Numbered from the stretch's first letter, positions 51,157-59,865 are shown. The stretch is 64,000 bases of DNA from Ethanoligenens sp047722935 (GCA_047722935.1 JBDNZS010000001.1:81356-145355), one strand, 5' to 3'. Notes: generated from the sequence alone by a model not told the origin. Numbers and translations are program-made.

Positions 51157-52365
51157 TTAAGAGTGCGGGTTGCCGATGTCCCGGCCCAGATCGCAGGTGT
51201 AACGGAACTGCACTGCGTCTCCGTTTTTCAACGTGTACCGTGACACCGCCACGCCGCCAAAGATCCCGTTGACCTCATATTCCCAACCGCTGAGTGGTCC
51301 CGCGTCAAATTCATACAGGTTGTTGATACCATTGATGTATTTTCCGAGAACTGTGCCTGAGGCATCCATCTGGATGCCGTTTTTCTGACAGACGGCAACC
51401 AGCAGATTGTAAGCGGTCTCGCCTGTGTTCACGGTCACATTTGTCTGCCCTAAAATAATGCCATTCTCGGGCACCACTTGATGATCCTGCTTGTTGATAG
51501 GAAGCTTGCTCCAGTTTTTCAATGCCGTCTCACAGTCGATGGAAAGACTCACTTGGAGAGTCTGATTTGCATTGGACGTGGCAGCCGCCGGTTCCTGCGA
51601 CGTGGACGTGACGGGGGCTTGGGCAGGCGTGCTGCCTGTGTTTGGTGTAGACGAGGATCCAGCAGCTGCACTGCCGCTGTTTTTGGAAGTGGTTTGTTTG
51701 CCCGCGGAAGAGGACGCCGTCCCGCCTGCGGATGCACCCGTTGAAGAAGCAGCGCCTGAAGCGCCCGCCGCCGAAGATACTGCCGATGTACCGGCTGGGG
51801 ATGTGCCTCCCGACGAAACGTTCGCAGACGCGGAAGACGCCGCTGGTGCCATCATATTTAGCGACAGCAAATACGGCCCTTTGTTTTGGGAGAGACGGAT
51901 GGTCGCAACGCCATCCACCACCTGTGCCGTACCCGTCTGCTGCAAAGTATCCGGGGGGCCGGTACACAGCAAATACGATCCATCGACCCATTTTTTCCCC
52001 AGCGTCACACTTACAGAGGCTGCCCCCGGAAAAGCACCCTTTTGTGCAAACGTAATCTGCTGATACTGTTGTGCCGCATCCGCCTGTTCCGCTGTCACGG
52101 ATTTGACCGACAGTTTCAAATTCATATCCGCCGGTTTTTGGATGTCCCGCCCGATAAACGTCCATGTATATTTCACGCCGCCGCTGGTGCCGTGATAAAT
52201 GGCAATCCTGTCGCTTTGCTTCAGTTGCTGGAAGTCGGCCTTGCGGATAATACCGTTATCCGGCACCGAGGCGACCACCGCTGTGCTTTTGCTACCGCAT
52301 CCCGCCAACAGCGCTACGCAGATGAATAGTACCGCGAACCACAGCCCTGTGATGCGCTTTTTCAA
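51157..52365 (-). CDS. Lipoprotein with C-terminal transcobalamin-like DUF4430 domain
   Basis: This 402-residue protein has a lipoprotein signal (LFICVALLAGC, Cys ~22), an N-terminal beta-rich region, a ~75-residue Ser/Ala/Thr/Gly/Pro linker, and a C-terminal DUF4430-type domain (TVNTGETAYNLLVAVCQKNGI ... FDAGPLSGWEYEVNGIFGG ... DAVQFRYT). DUF4430 resembles the beta-domain of animal transcobalamin/intrinsic factor. The TTG start at 52365 follows GGAG; longer frames run into the riboswitch. As first gene after a B12 riboswitch, it may capture cobalamin at the surface for the ECF transporter. Confidence 0.88.
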   Translation of the reverse strand: MKKRITGLWFAVLFICVALLAGCGSKSTAVVASVPDNGIIRKADFQQLKQSDRIAIYHGTSGGVKYTWTFIGRDIQKPADMNLKLSVKSVTAEQADAAQQYQQITFAQKGAFPGAASVSVTLGKKWVDGSYLLCTGPPDTLQQTGTAQVVDGVATIRLSQNKGPYLLSLNMMAPAASSASANVSSGGTSPAGTSAVSSAAGASGAASSTGASAGGTASSSAGKQTTSKNSGSAAAGSSSTPNTGSTPAQAPVTSTSQEPAAATSNANQTLQVSLSIDCETALKNWSKLPINKQDHQVVPENGIILGQTNVTVNTGETAYNLLVAVCQKNGIQMDASGTVLGKYINGINNLYEFDAGPLSGWEYEVNGIFGGVAVSRYTLKNGDAVQFRYTCDLGRDIGNPHS

Positions 52366-52404
52366 AAAACCATCTCCATTATCTCCAAAACGCGCTCTTT
52401 TCAT

Positions 52405-52428
52405 GAAAAAGGGCCGCATACAGCGGCC
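52405..52428 (-). terminator. Riboswitch expression-platform terminator
   Basis: On the minus strand GGCCGC and GCGGCC pair around a 5-nt loop, followed by CTTTTTC. It lies between the cobalamin aptamer and the first gene, so cobalamin binding would be expected to favour it. Confidence 0.8.
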
Positions 52429-52509
52429 TGTCCATGTCGTAGTTTTGTGCCTTGCAGCGCGGAAACCGTCCATGTGACCGCACCCTTCCACCGAAAGACG
52501 CTCTGTCCC

Positions 52510-52672
52510 CTTGATACGGCAGGTCTCCTGACTCGAATTCATCCGCAACCCCGGCCTTCCCGGTCTCCCAGTGGCACAAACGGGGCGTAGTCCTTCTCAC
52601 AGTAGCGGAGGCTGTCACGGTTTTGCACCGTGTTCCCTATTTTCACATACCAATGGTATGCAACCGTATCGC
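52510..52672 (-). promoter_or_regulatory. Cobalamin riboswitch
   Basis: Read on the minus strand, the conserved blocks appear in order: AATAGGGAACACGGTG, AAAACCGTGACAGCCTCCGC, GCCACTGG, GGGAAGGCC and AGTCAGGAGACCTGCC (the B12 box region). This is the standard cobalamin aptamer, followed by an intrinsic terminator. It controls the lipoprotein/ECF operon. Confidence 0.97.
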
Positions 52673-52693
52673 ATTCTTCACTTTTTAACCTTT

Positions 52694-52721
52694 ATCCTAG
52701 TCTTTTTACGCAGATTGTCAA
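52694..52721 (-). promoter_or_regulatory. Promoter of the cobalamin riboswitch operon
   Basis: Minus strand TTGACA (52721-52716), 16-nt spacer, TAGGAT (52699-52694). It lies between the radical SAM stop codon and the riboswitch, so the operon has a dedicated promoter. Confidence 0.75.
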
Positions 52722-52737
52722 GCACGCTGTGTTCTCT

Positions 52738-53340
52738 TCAGGCAATATACGTGCGAACCCGGAATTCTGCTCCGATGGACACGGCAATTGCACGGCACGC
52801 CTCAATTTGCGCGGGCGTGAGAAGATCCAGCACCGTTAGCGTCACCGATGGGATATACTGCATACAATCCCGGGCATATGCCAGCACCGCGTCGTATGCG
52901 TCCCTGCCGAAATCACTGCGGCAATAGTGCTGATATGTCGCCGCATCCGGCGCGTTCAAGCTGATGGAAACCGCATCCGCTAACCCTTGCAATTCCTGCG
53001 CCGTCGGGCGGCCCGCAATCAAATCCGCCAGCCCGTTAGTATTGATGCGCACCCGCAAAGAGGGCGCTTTTTCTTTTATTTCCCGAATCACTGTTTTGAC
53101 GGTGTCCAGCCGCTCAAGCGGCTCACCGTATCCACAGAAAACCAGTTCTTTATAGGAAGATAAGTCGTTTGCCAAAATGGACGCGACAATTTCTTCAGCG
53201 GTCGGCTCGCGCTCCAGCCACAGGCTGTTCGACCCATATGCCCCGTCCCCTTCGTTGCGGATACAGAATGTGCAGTGATCGGGACACCGGTTGGTCACAT
53301 TGACATATAGACCGTCTTTGACCGGGTAGGTAATGGTCAT
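52738..53340 (-). CDS. TatD-linked radical SAM protein
   Basis: This 200-residue protein has the radical SAM cluster motif CPDHCTFC (Cys-x3-Cys-x2-Cys), and GYGEPLERL in the SAM-binding region. It lacks a large C-terminal domain. A short radical SAM protein encoded directly after tatD is a recurrent gene pair in Clostridia. Its substrate is unknown. Its ATG overlaps the tatD stop (ATGA). Confidence 0.9.
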   Translation of the reverse strand: MTITYPVKDGLYVNVTNRCPDHCTFCIRNEGDGAYGSNSLWLEREPTAEEIVASILANDLSSYKELVFCGYGEPLERLDTVKTVIREIKEKAPSLRVRINTNGLADLIAGRPTAQELQGLADAVSISLNAPDAATYQHYCRSDFGRDAYDAVLAYARDCMQYIPSVTLTVLDLLTPAQIEACRAIAVSIGAEFRVRTYIA

Positions 53341-54113
53341 GTGTTTTCATCTCCTTTATCAAGCCCAAGCAATGCACGGGCATTGTTTGCGGTGATATGC
53401 GCGGCTTCCTCCACGGGAAGCCCCATCACGTCGGCCATACAGGCCAGCGTGTGCGTCAGCATCATGGAATCGCAGCGCCTGCCACGCAGCGGTTCAGGCG
53501 CCATATACGGGCAGTCGGTCTCACAGAGCACGCGGTCATGCGGCAAAGACGCCAGCACGGCGCGCGCTTTCTGATTGTTTTTAAAGGTCACTGCTCCTGT
53601 AAAGCCAAGATACAGACCTAGCTTCAACAATTCGCGTGCTGTTTCCACACTGCCCGAATAACAGTGCACCACACCGCGCGGGCGATATTTCTGCAAGAAT
53701 GCCAACGTGTCGGCATGTGCCTCGCGGTCGTGAACGATGACCGGCAAATTCATCTCATTCGCCAGTGCAAGTTGGTCCGCAAACCATTTTTTCTGCAAAT
53801 CCCGCGGGACATCCCAATGATAATCCAGCCCAATTTCCCCGATGGCGACCACTGGAAATGAAGCGGCCAGCCGCGCAATCTCTGCAAAGTCCCCCTCAGC
53901 CGCATCCGCGACATCTTCGGGGTGGACGCCTACCGCCGCGTGGCAAAACGGATAAGCTTTTGCCAGCTTGATACAGGCTGTGCTGGTAGCCACCGATGTG
54001 CCTGCGTTCAGGATGCCGGTTATGCCCGCCGCGGGAAGGCCGCCAAGCACAGCGGCACGGTCGGCGTCGAACGCCTCATCGGTATAGTGGGCGTGGGAAT
54101 CAAAAATATCCAT
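53337..54113 (-). CDS. tatD: TatD-family metal-dependent hydrolase (DNase)
   Basis: This 258-residue TIM-barrel hydrolase has MDIFDSHAHYTDEAFD (metal HxH), AIGEIGLDYHWD, VIVHDREAH, VVHCYSGS and LCETDCPYMAP. TatD proteins are 3'-exonucleases or related hydrolases. The start at 54113 gives the family N terminus. It begins four bases after the metG stop and ends in a 4-bp overlap with the radical SAM gene. Confidence 0.93.
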   Translation of the reverse strand: MDIFDSHAHYTDEAFDADRAAVLGGLPAAGITGILNAGTSVATSTACIKLAKAYPFCHAAVGVHPEDVADAAEGDFAEIARLAASFPVVAIGEIGLDYHWDVPRDLQKKWFADQLALANEMNLPVIVHDREAHADTLAFLQKYRPRGVVHCYSGSVETARELLKLGLYLGFTGAVTFKNNQKARAVLASLPHDRVLCETDCPYMAPEPLRGRRCDSMMLTHTLACMADVMGLPVEEAAHITANNARALLGLDKGDENT

Positions 54114-54117
54114 CCCG

Positions 54118-56073
54118 TCACCGAATCTTTGCGCCGGAGGGGATAACGTCGTCCACAAACAGCACCCGCGCCGCGTCGCCGTCATCGGCGGCCAAAATCA
54201 TGCCCTGGCTCTCCACGCCGCAGAGCTTTGCGGGGGCAAGGTTCGCCACCAGAATGATTTTTTTACCCATCAAATCCTCAGGCGTATACCATTGGGCGAT
54301 GCCGGATACCACCTGTCTGGGCTCACCACCCACATCCAGCTGCAGTTTGAGCAGCTTCTTGGATTTTTTGATCTTTTCCGCCGTCTGTATGGTTGCTACC
54401 CGCAGCTGCACTTTGCCAAAATCATCGATGCCGATGCGTGCCACCCCGGCGGGCGTATCCTCGTTTGGGGTCTCTGCCTTTTCCACAGGAGCCTGTTTCG
54501 CCGCGCCCGGCGCAATCTGCGAGAGCGCTTCCAGTTCTGCTGGAATGTCCAGACGGGGAAACAGCGGCGCTGCCTTTTGCACGCGGAATCCGTCCGGCAG
54601 TGCGTCAAACTGCGCTGTTTCCGTCCAGTCCGGCGTGGTTGTCGGCAGGCCAAGCTGTGCGCGGATCGCCCCTGCGGTGGATGGCATGAATGGTGTGATA
54701 AATATGGAAATCAATCGCACCGATTCGCACAAATTGCGCAGCACTTGCACAAGCCGTGCACGGGATGCGTCCTCTTTTGCCAACAGCCACGGCGCGGTCT
54801 CATCAATATATTTATTCGTACGGGAGACAAACTTCCAGATATCCGCCAGCGCGTTGGAGAACTGGAATGCATCCATATTGGTTTCGACCGCCTTGACGGT
54901 TTCCGCCGCCAGTGCGCGCAGTTCGTCGTCAAACGGTCCGGATTCTCCCGCCGCGGGCAGTACGCCGTCAAAATATTTTTCCACCATTGCCACCGTGCGG
55001 GACACCAAATTGCCCAGATCGTTGGCGAGGTCGGCGTTGATGCGCCCCAGCAGCGCCTCGGTTGAGAACGTACTGTCCGCACCGAACGGAATCTCCCGCA
55101 ACAGAAAATACCGGATGGCATCCACACTGTAGCGGTTGCAAAGCAAAACGGGATCAACCACATTGCCCTTGGATTTGGACATCTTGTCTCCACCGAGCAG
55201 CAGCCAGCCATGCCCGAATACGCGCTCTGGCAGCGGTTCATCCAGCGCCATTAGGATAGCGGGCCAGATAATAGTGTGGAAACGCACAATTTCTTTCGCC
55301 ATCAGATGCACGTTGGCAGGCCAATATTTCCGGTAGTCGGCGTCGTTTTCCGAACCGTATCCCAGTGCCGTGATGTAGTTGCTAAGCGCGTCTATCCAGA
55401 CATAAATCACATGCTTGGGGTCAAAATCTACAGGGATGCCCCAGTTGAACGACGTGCGCGATACGCAAAGATCCTCCAGACCAGGCTTGATAAAATTGTT
55501 GACCATCTCATTCATACGTGACGGCGGTGAAATAAATTCCGGGTGCGCCTTATAATGTGCGACCAGTTTGTCTGCATATTTGGAAAGGCGGAAGAAATAG
55601 GCCTCTTCCTCCGCCCATTTGACTTCACGGCCGCAGTCCGGGCATTTGCCATCCTTGAGCTGTGTCTCTGTCCAGAACGACTCGCACGGTTTGCAGTACC
55701 AGCCTTCATATTTTCCTTTATAGATATCGTCTTGCTCATAAAGCCGACGGAAAATCTTCTGCACCGCTTTTTCATGGCTGTCATCGGTGGTGCGGATAAA
55801 CCGGTCATATGAGATATCGAGCAGTTTCCATAGTGTTTTGATTTGCGCGACGATCTCATCCACATAGCCCTTGGGTGTCTTGCCCGCCGCTGTCGCGCGC
55901 TCCTCAATCTTCTGGCCGTGTTCGTCGGTGCCGGTCAGGAACAGAACGTCATAGCCCTGCATCCGCCGAAAGCGCGCCATTGCGTCCCCCGCCACAGTGG
56001 TGTAGCCGTGCCCAATGTGCAACGTGCCCGATGTATAGTAAATGGGGGTCGTGATATAATACGTTTTTTTCAT
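54118..56073 (-). CDS. metG: Methionyl-tRNA synthetase
   Basis: This 651-residue enzyme has the class I motifs LHIGH (as TLHIGHGYT) and DKMSKSKG, plus a zinc knuckle (CKPCESFW ... CPDCGREV). The C-terminal ~110 residues form a tRNA-binding/dimerisation domain (FGKVQLRVATIQTAEKI). The ATG at 56073 starts KKTYYITTPIYY. It heads a metG-tatD-radical SAM operon. Confidence 0.97.
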   Translation of the reverse strand: MKKTYYITTPIYYTSGTLHIGHGYTTVAGDAMARFRRMQGYDVLFLTGTDEHGQKIEERATAAGKTPKGYVDEIVAQIKTLWKLLDISYDRFIRTTDDSHEKAVQKIFRRLYEQDDIYKGKYEGWYCKPCESFWTETQLKDGKCPDCGREVKWAEEEAYFFRLSKYADKLVAHYKAHPEFISPPSRMNEMVNNFIKPGLEDLCVSRTSFNWGIPVDFDPKHVIYVWIDALSNYITALGYGSENDADYRKYWPANVHLMAKEIVRFHTIIWPAILMALDEPLPERVFGHGWLLLGGDKMSKSKGNVVDPVLLCNRYSVDAIRYFLLREIPFGADSTFSTEALLGRINADLANDLGNLVSRTVAMVEKYFDGVLPAAGESGPFDDELRALAAETVKAVETNMDAFQFSNALADIWKFVSRTNKYIDETAPWLLAKEDASRARLVQVLRNLCESVRLISIFITPFMPSTAGAIRAQLGLPTTTPDWTETAQFDALPDGFRVQKAAPLFPRLDIPAELEALSQIAPGAAKQAPVEKAETPNEDTPAGVARIGIDDFGKVQLRVATIQTAEKIKKSKKLLKLQLDVGGEPRQVVSGIAQWYTPEDLMGKKIILVANLAPAKLCGVESQGMILAADDGDAARVLFVDDVIPSGAKIR

Positions 56074-56213
56074 GGTGGAGCCTCCCGCTTTGTATGGCAA
56101 CTTTGCCATTCTATTTATTATACCAACTGCGCCGCCCAAATTCAACTTATCAAGGAAAAGCGCTGAAAAAGCAGCCATTTCAGTTGCCGTAGCATCAATG
56201 TACGTGATGGCCG

Positions 56214-56243
56214 CAAATAAAAACCGCCCCGTAAACGGGGCGG
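56214..56243 (-). terminator. Terminator of the YabE-like gene
   Basis: CCGCCCCGT (56224-56232) pairs with ACGGGGCGG (56235-56243). On the minus strand TTTTTATTT follows. It sits directly after the stop of the leftward gene at 56261. Confidence 0.75.
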
Positions 56244-56260
56244 CCAAGTGCCGAGGCGTG

Positions 56261-57394
56261 TCAATTCAATACATAAATATTAACGGTTCTTTTCCCGAAC
56301 GTTTGACATTGTGCTTCGGTCGGGAAAAACAGGTCTGTAAGAACACCGCTGCCGTTGGTCACGAACCCGCCGGTATCCGCCGCGACCGCGCTGCCATAGA
56401 CAAACGAATGGTCGGGGGTAGCGATATATAGTTTCGTGCCATACGGGATTTTGTTGGGGTTGACGGCAACCAACCCTTTCGCCACCCTTTGTCCAGTGGC
56501 GGTCTGTGTGCCCTGTGCCTGTGTGTATGCGGTAGCAAGCCCGGTGAATACTTTTGAATACGAACCGGGAACGCCATCCGCCGCGCCGCCAGGAGTGGTG
56601 GACTTGGCGGTTTTGGTCGAAACAGACCCGGATGTGAGGTTGAGCGGTGAAACGGTGCCGACAACGACTTGCTCGTTGACCGGCGGTGTGACAGAGCGGC
56701 CGGTCTCGACCTGCTCCACCATCTTTCCGTCCACATATTTTAGACGAAGCGTCACTGTTTCAACACCGTTCTGACCGGCCGCGAGGACATTGCGCGTGCC
56801 TTGCACCAACGTCGCGTCCTGCGTGACCTGTGTCTGATACGGAATCGGATTCTGCACGGTGTTTGTTTCAAATCGCACACGAGCAACCACAATGTGCAAA
56901 CCACGGGCAACCGCCTGTTCCGGTTTGACATTGATGGTGTCATCTGCGCTGAGGTGTACACCGGCTTTTTTCAACACGTCCGTCACCGTACCGGTGGCGG
57001 CCATGACTTCCTGTGTTTTCCCGTCCGACGTAACTTGAACGGGAAACGCCGCGAAGAAATTGATACGTCCATAATGGTTTTTGATGCCAGTAAAGGCATA
57101 CCGGTCTTCCTTGGAAAGATGAATGCCGCTTTGCCGGAGGATCGCGCCCGGATCAGACCGGAACGTATAGATCGTCCGCGTACCGCTTCCGTCTACCACC
57201 TGCACGATTTTGACATTCAGCACGACCGCCGTAAGGACGGAAGATGCCAGAACGGCATACAGCAGGATAGCAAACACACGGGTTCTGGCAAGTTGCAGAA
57301 ATCTGCGCCCATAAAGGGATGCCAGACCTTGCACATTTGCCAGACGACTCAGCGGCCACCGGATCTCCGGCAGGGAACTGAGGCCAAATTTCAC
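56261..57394 (-). CDS. yabE: YabE-like cell-wall protein (DUF348, G5 and 3D domains)
   Basis: This 377-residue exported protein has one N-terminal transmembrane segment (~residues 37-57) and two ubiquitin-like DUF348 repeats (~70-165). A G5 domain follows, with VETVTLRLKYVDGKMVEQVE, and a C-terminal 3D domain (GLATAYTQAQ ... ADTGGF). The 3D domain holds the three conserved Asp of Rpf/Sps-type murein lytic transglycosylases. It probably remodels peptidoglycan. GTG 57394 follows AAGGAG. It has its own promoter. Confidence 0.9.
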   Translation of the reverse strand: MKFGLSSLPEIRWPLSRLANVQGLASLYGRRFLQLARTRVFAILLYAVLASSVLTAVVLNVKIVQVVDGSGTRTIYTFRSDPGAILRQSGIHLSKEDRYAFTGIKNHYGRINFFAAFPVQVTSDGKTQEVMAATGTVTDVLKKAGVHLSADDTINVKPEQAVARGLHIVVARVRFETNTVQNPIPYQTQVTQDATLVQGTRNVLAAGQNGVETVTLRLKYVDGKMVEQVETGRSVTPPVNEQVVVGTVSPLNLTSGSVSTKTAKSTTPGGAADGVPGSYSKVFTGLATAYTQAQGTQTATGQRVAKGLVAVNPNKIPYGTKLYIATPDHSFVYGSAVAADTGGFVTNGSGVLTDLFFPTEAQCQTFGKRTVNIYVLN

Positions 57395-57494
57395 GATTAC
57401 ATTGCTCCTTTTTCCGTATTTCTCTTTTATCGGCACACGGAAAAACACGCCTGCCCCCCGTTTTCTATTTCTATTTTTGTGGGGGGTTTCGCTT

Positions 57495-57524
57495 ATTATA
57501 TTGCATAAGAGGGGGACCTGTCAA
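57495..57524 (-). promoter_or_regulatory. Promoter of the YabE-like gene
   Basis: Minus strand TTGACA (57524-57519), 18-nt spacer, TATAAT (57500-57495). Both hexamers are perfect. The leader is about 90 nt. Confidence 0.75.
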
Positions 57525-57601
57525 GGCGAACCCGATCTGAACATCTTGTTTTGTTCTGTCAAAACAAGGAAAAACCTCAAATATTTTTGTCGAACAATGC
57601 C

Positions 57602-57642
57602 AAAAAAACGTACAATCTATGAAAAAAGATTGTACGTTTTTT
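57602..57642. terminator. Terminator of the rplM-rpsI operon (bidirectional shape)
   Basis: AAAAAACGTACAATC pairs with GATTGTACGTTTTTT around a 10-nt loop. T-runs are on both strands. It lies 28 bp past the rpsI stop. Confidence 0.85.
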
Positions 57643-57669
57643 GCATTTTTAAATAAATAATTCCCAGAC

Positions 57670-58068
57670 TTAGCGTTTGGAGAACTGCGGCGCACGACGT
57701 GCGGCTTTCAAGCCATACTTCTTACGTTCTTTCATGCGCGGATCGCGAGTCAGGAACCCGGCTTTTTTCAGGATGGGACGCATATCGTCACCCACCTGCA
57801 ACAGCGCGCGAGAAAGGCCATGGCGCACAGCACCTGCCTGTCCGGAGACACCGCCGCCCGCTACACGGGCCACGATGTCATACCGGCCAAGCGTTTTGGT
57901 CAGCTCCAAGGGCTGGCGCACGATCAGCTTCAAGGTTTCCAGGCCGAAATATTCATCGATATCGCGGTTGTTAATGGTGATGGTACCGGTGCCCGGATAT
58001 ACGCGCACGCGCGCGACAGAACTTTTCCGGCGGCCTGTGCCATAGAAATACGGTTTCTCGTTATACAT
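57670..58068 (-). CDS. rpsI: 30S ribosomal protein S9
   Basis: This 132-residue protein has YFYGTGRRKSSVARVRVYPG and the C-terminal KYGLKAARRAPQFSKR, whose last Arg touches the P-site tRNA. It follows rplM by 15 bp, with GAGGGGG before the ATG. Confidence 0.97.
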   Translation of the reverse strand: MYNEKPYFYGTGRRKSSVARVRVYPGTGTITINNRDIDEYFGLETLKLIVRQPLELTKTLGRYDIVARVAGGGVSGQAGAVRHGLSRALLQVGDDMRPILKKAGFLTRDPRMKERKKYGLKAARRAPQFSKR

Positions 58069-58083
58069 TGCGTTTCCCCCTCT

Positions 58084-58512
58084 TTAAAGCGCCCAAACTT
58101 CCGGTTTCTGCGCGGCGTGTTCGTGTTCGCTGCCTTTGTAGACCCGCAGGCGGCTCAGTGCGGAACGGCCGATCACAGTAGACGGAATCATGCCTTTAAC
58201 GGCAAGCTCAATCGCCTTTTCGGGACGCTCGGCCATGAGGGTGCGATAGCGCACTTCCTTGAGATGACCGGTGTAACCAGTGTGATGCCGGTAATATTTA
58301 TTATCGAGTTTGGAACCGGTGAGCACCGCCTTTTCGGCATTGAGCACGATGACATGATCACCGCAATCCAGGTGCGGGACAAATTCCGTTTTGTGTTTGC
58401 CGCGCAACAGCACGGCCGCCTCTGCGGCAAGACGCCCGATTGGCTTGCCCGCGGCGTCAAGGATGTACCATTTGCGGGTAATTTCCGCCGCTTTTGGCAT
58501 AAACGTAGACAT
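58084..58512 (-). CDS. rplM: 50S ribosomal protein L13
   Basis: This 142-residue protein starts MSTFMPKAAEITRKWYI and has LDCGDHVIVLNAEK and HTGYTGHLKE, the conserved core. ATG 58512 follows AGGAGG; the longer frame enters the leader hairpin. Here rplM-rpsI stand alone, without truA or ecf genes. Confidence 0.97.
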   Translation of the reverse strand: MSTFMPKAAEITRKWYILDAAGKPIGRLAAEAAVLLRGKHKTEFVPHLDCGDHVIVLNAEKAVLTGSKLDNKYYRHHTGYTGHLKEVRYRTLMAERPEKAIELAVKGMIPSTVIGRSALSRLRVYKGSEHEHAAQKPEVWAL

Positions 58513-58530
58513 AAACGCGTTCCTCCTGAT

Positions 58531-58563
58531 AAAAACCGCCGCGTGGCATTTGACCACGCGGCC
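58531..58563 (-). promoter_or_regulatory. Attenuator-like hairpin in the rplM leader
   Basis: On the minus strand GGCCGCGTGG and CCACGCGGC pair around a 7-nt loop, followed by GGTTTTTATC. It lies between the promoter and the AGGAGG of rplM, and so has the form of a leader terminator. L13 leaders with regulatory structure are known in Bacillus. Homology was not tested. Confidence 0.6.
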
Positions 58564-58584
58564 TTTCGTAATGATGCATATTTT

Positions 58585-58613
58585 ATTATATCCACTACCT
58601 CTTGCGATGTCAA
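58585..58613 (-). promoter_or_regulatory. Consensus promoter of rplM-rpsI
   Basis: Minus strand TTGACA (58613-58608), 17-nt spacer, TATAAT (58590-58585). It is a perfect sigma-A consensus with perfect spacing, as expected for a strong ribosomal promoter. Confidence 0.9.
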
Positions 58614-58721
58614 GGCAAAAATCGGAATATTGTAATTTACATCCGTTCTACTATGCAAAATCTGCTGTTTTCTCTTATATCCGGCTTGTGGCTCCCGCGC
58701 CATTTCGTTTTTTGTCTATTT

Positions 58722-59606
58722 TTACGGGAGATATCGGCGGTTTTGTTTTCCAAACGCTTTCACGACCCGCGCCGTATTTGTAGGGGAAAGCGAATACGTA
58801 GCGTTTGGACCGTTCCGCAAAACCGGCAGCAACACATTTACATGCCCGCTGGGCGACGCCGCTTGTTCCAACGCTCGTCCTTTGCTCAATAAATCGTTCA
58901 TAGAGAAGTTTGTCTGTGCCAAATCGAAGAGATTACCGAAGACATTTGGGTCCAGATTCTGTGCATTGCATTTTTGTTGCAGCAGCGCCTGCAAGACCGT
59001 TCCCTGTGCGTTGAGTCTGTCCATCTGTTTTGCATAATCGGCGTAACAGGCAACCGCTTCCACTTTAACGCCGTTGAGGTGCTGAGGCCCTGCGACCGCC
59101 TGTACCTGCGCGCCGTGAGGGACGCGTGCACTGGCCGCCACTGGCAGGTCACAGTCCACACCGCCAAACAGGTCCACTACCTGCGCAAACGTGGTGGTGT
59201 CCTGCGTCCAATGATAATCCACTGGTACGCCCAAAAGCGCAGAACAGGCCGCAGCCGTATCCGTAGGGCCGCTTTTATTAAAGATCCCGGACAATGTGGA
59301 ACCGCCGCCCGTGGCAAGTGCAGACGGCAGCGGCATCACCGTCAATTGTTTATCGGTTGCATCAAGCCCGATTAGCAAAAACGCAAGCGGTGCATGGGAA
59401 TCCGGTGCATCCAGCATCAGCAAGATGTTGAAGGTGTCGGATGGAACGACCTCCAGCGACTTTGCGGTGGGTTGTGCGGGTTGGTATAGAAGTGCGTAAA
59501 GGCCCAATCCCCCCAGAAGCACCAGTGCCGCTGCGGACATAATCAACCAAGGCAAGAGCTGTCTGAGCCGATTACGATATCCCTGCGGTTTTTTCATAGT
59601 ATTCAA
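58722..59606 (-). CDS. LytR-CpsA-Psr (LCP)-like membrane-anchored protein
   Basis: This 294-residue protein has an N-terminal transmembrane anchor (~residues 20-42) and an extracytoplasmic domain resembling LCP proteins (TFNILLMLDA, PLAFLLIGLDATDKQLTVMPLPS, DTTTFAQVVDLFGGVDCDLPV). LCP enzymes attach wall polymers to peptidoglycan, using conserved Arg and Asp residues that bind the pyrophosphate. Several are not obvious here, so it may be a divergent or inactive member. TTG 59606 follows CGGGAG; ATG 59597 is the alternative. Confidence 0.7.
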   Translation of the reverse strand: MNTMKKPQGYRNRLRQLLPWLIMSAAALVLLGGLGLYALLYQPAQPTAKSLEVVPSDTFNILLMLDAPDSHAPLAFLLIGLDATDKQLTVMPLPSALATGGGSTLSGIFNKSGPTDTAAACSALLGVPVDYHWTQDTTTFAQVVDLFGGVDCDLPVAASARVPHGAQVQAVAGPQHLNGVKVEAVACYADYAKQMDRLNAQGTVLQALLQQKCNAQNLDPNVFGNLFDLAQTNFSMNDLLSKGRALEQAASPSGHVNVLLPVLRNGPNATYSLSPTNTARVVKAFGKQNRRYLP

Positions 59607-59731
59607 TTAAAACACTCCCGGCAACAAGTTTTGAACATTCCTATTATTCATTCTTGCCGAAAGCCAAAAAGCCATGCATCTACTGCCGCAAAAAATATGT
59701 CCGTTTCTCTCATCCGGTTTGCCTTATCTAT

Positions 59732-59845
59732 ATGGAAAAAATAGCATATAAAGCAACAAACTACCCAAGTGACCTAGCGGATAGGCACTGGAAGACATCG
59801 CAGATGTTAACCTGTTACACGGCCTACACCTCGTATGGATGTTGA
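59732..59845 (+). pseudogene. IS5-type transposase N-terminal fragment
   Basis: About 20 residues (KATNYPSDLADRHWKTSQ) match the N terminus of IS5/ISL2-type transposases (typical YPSDLTDEQW). They are followed by unrelated codons and a stop. It lies in the 314-bp gap between the LCP-like gene and gapA, where no intact gene is present. Confidence 0.5.
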
Positions 59846-59865
59846 TGGCCGGATAAAAGAGAGCA

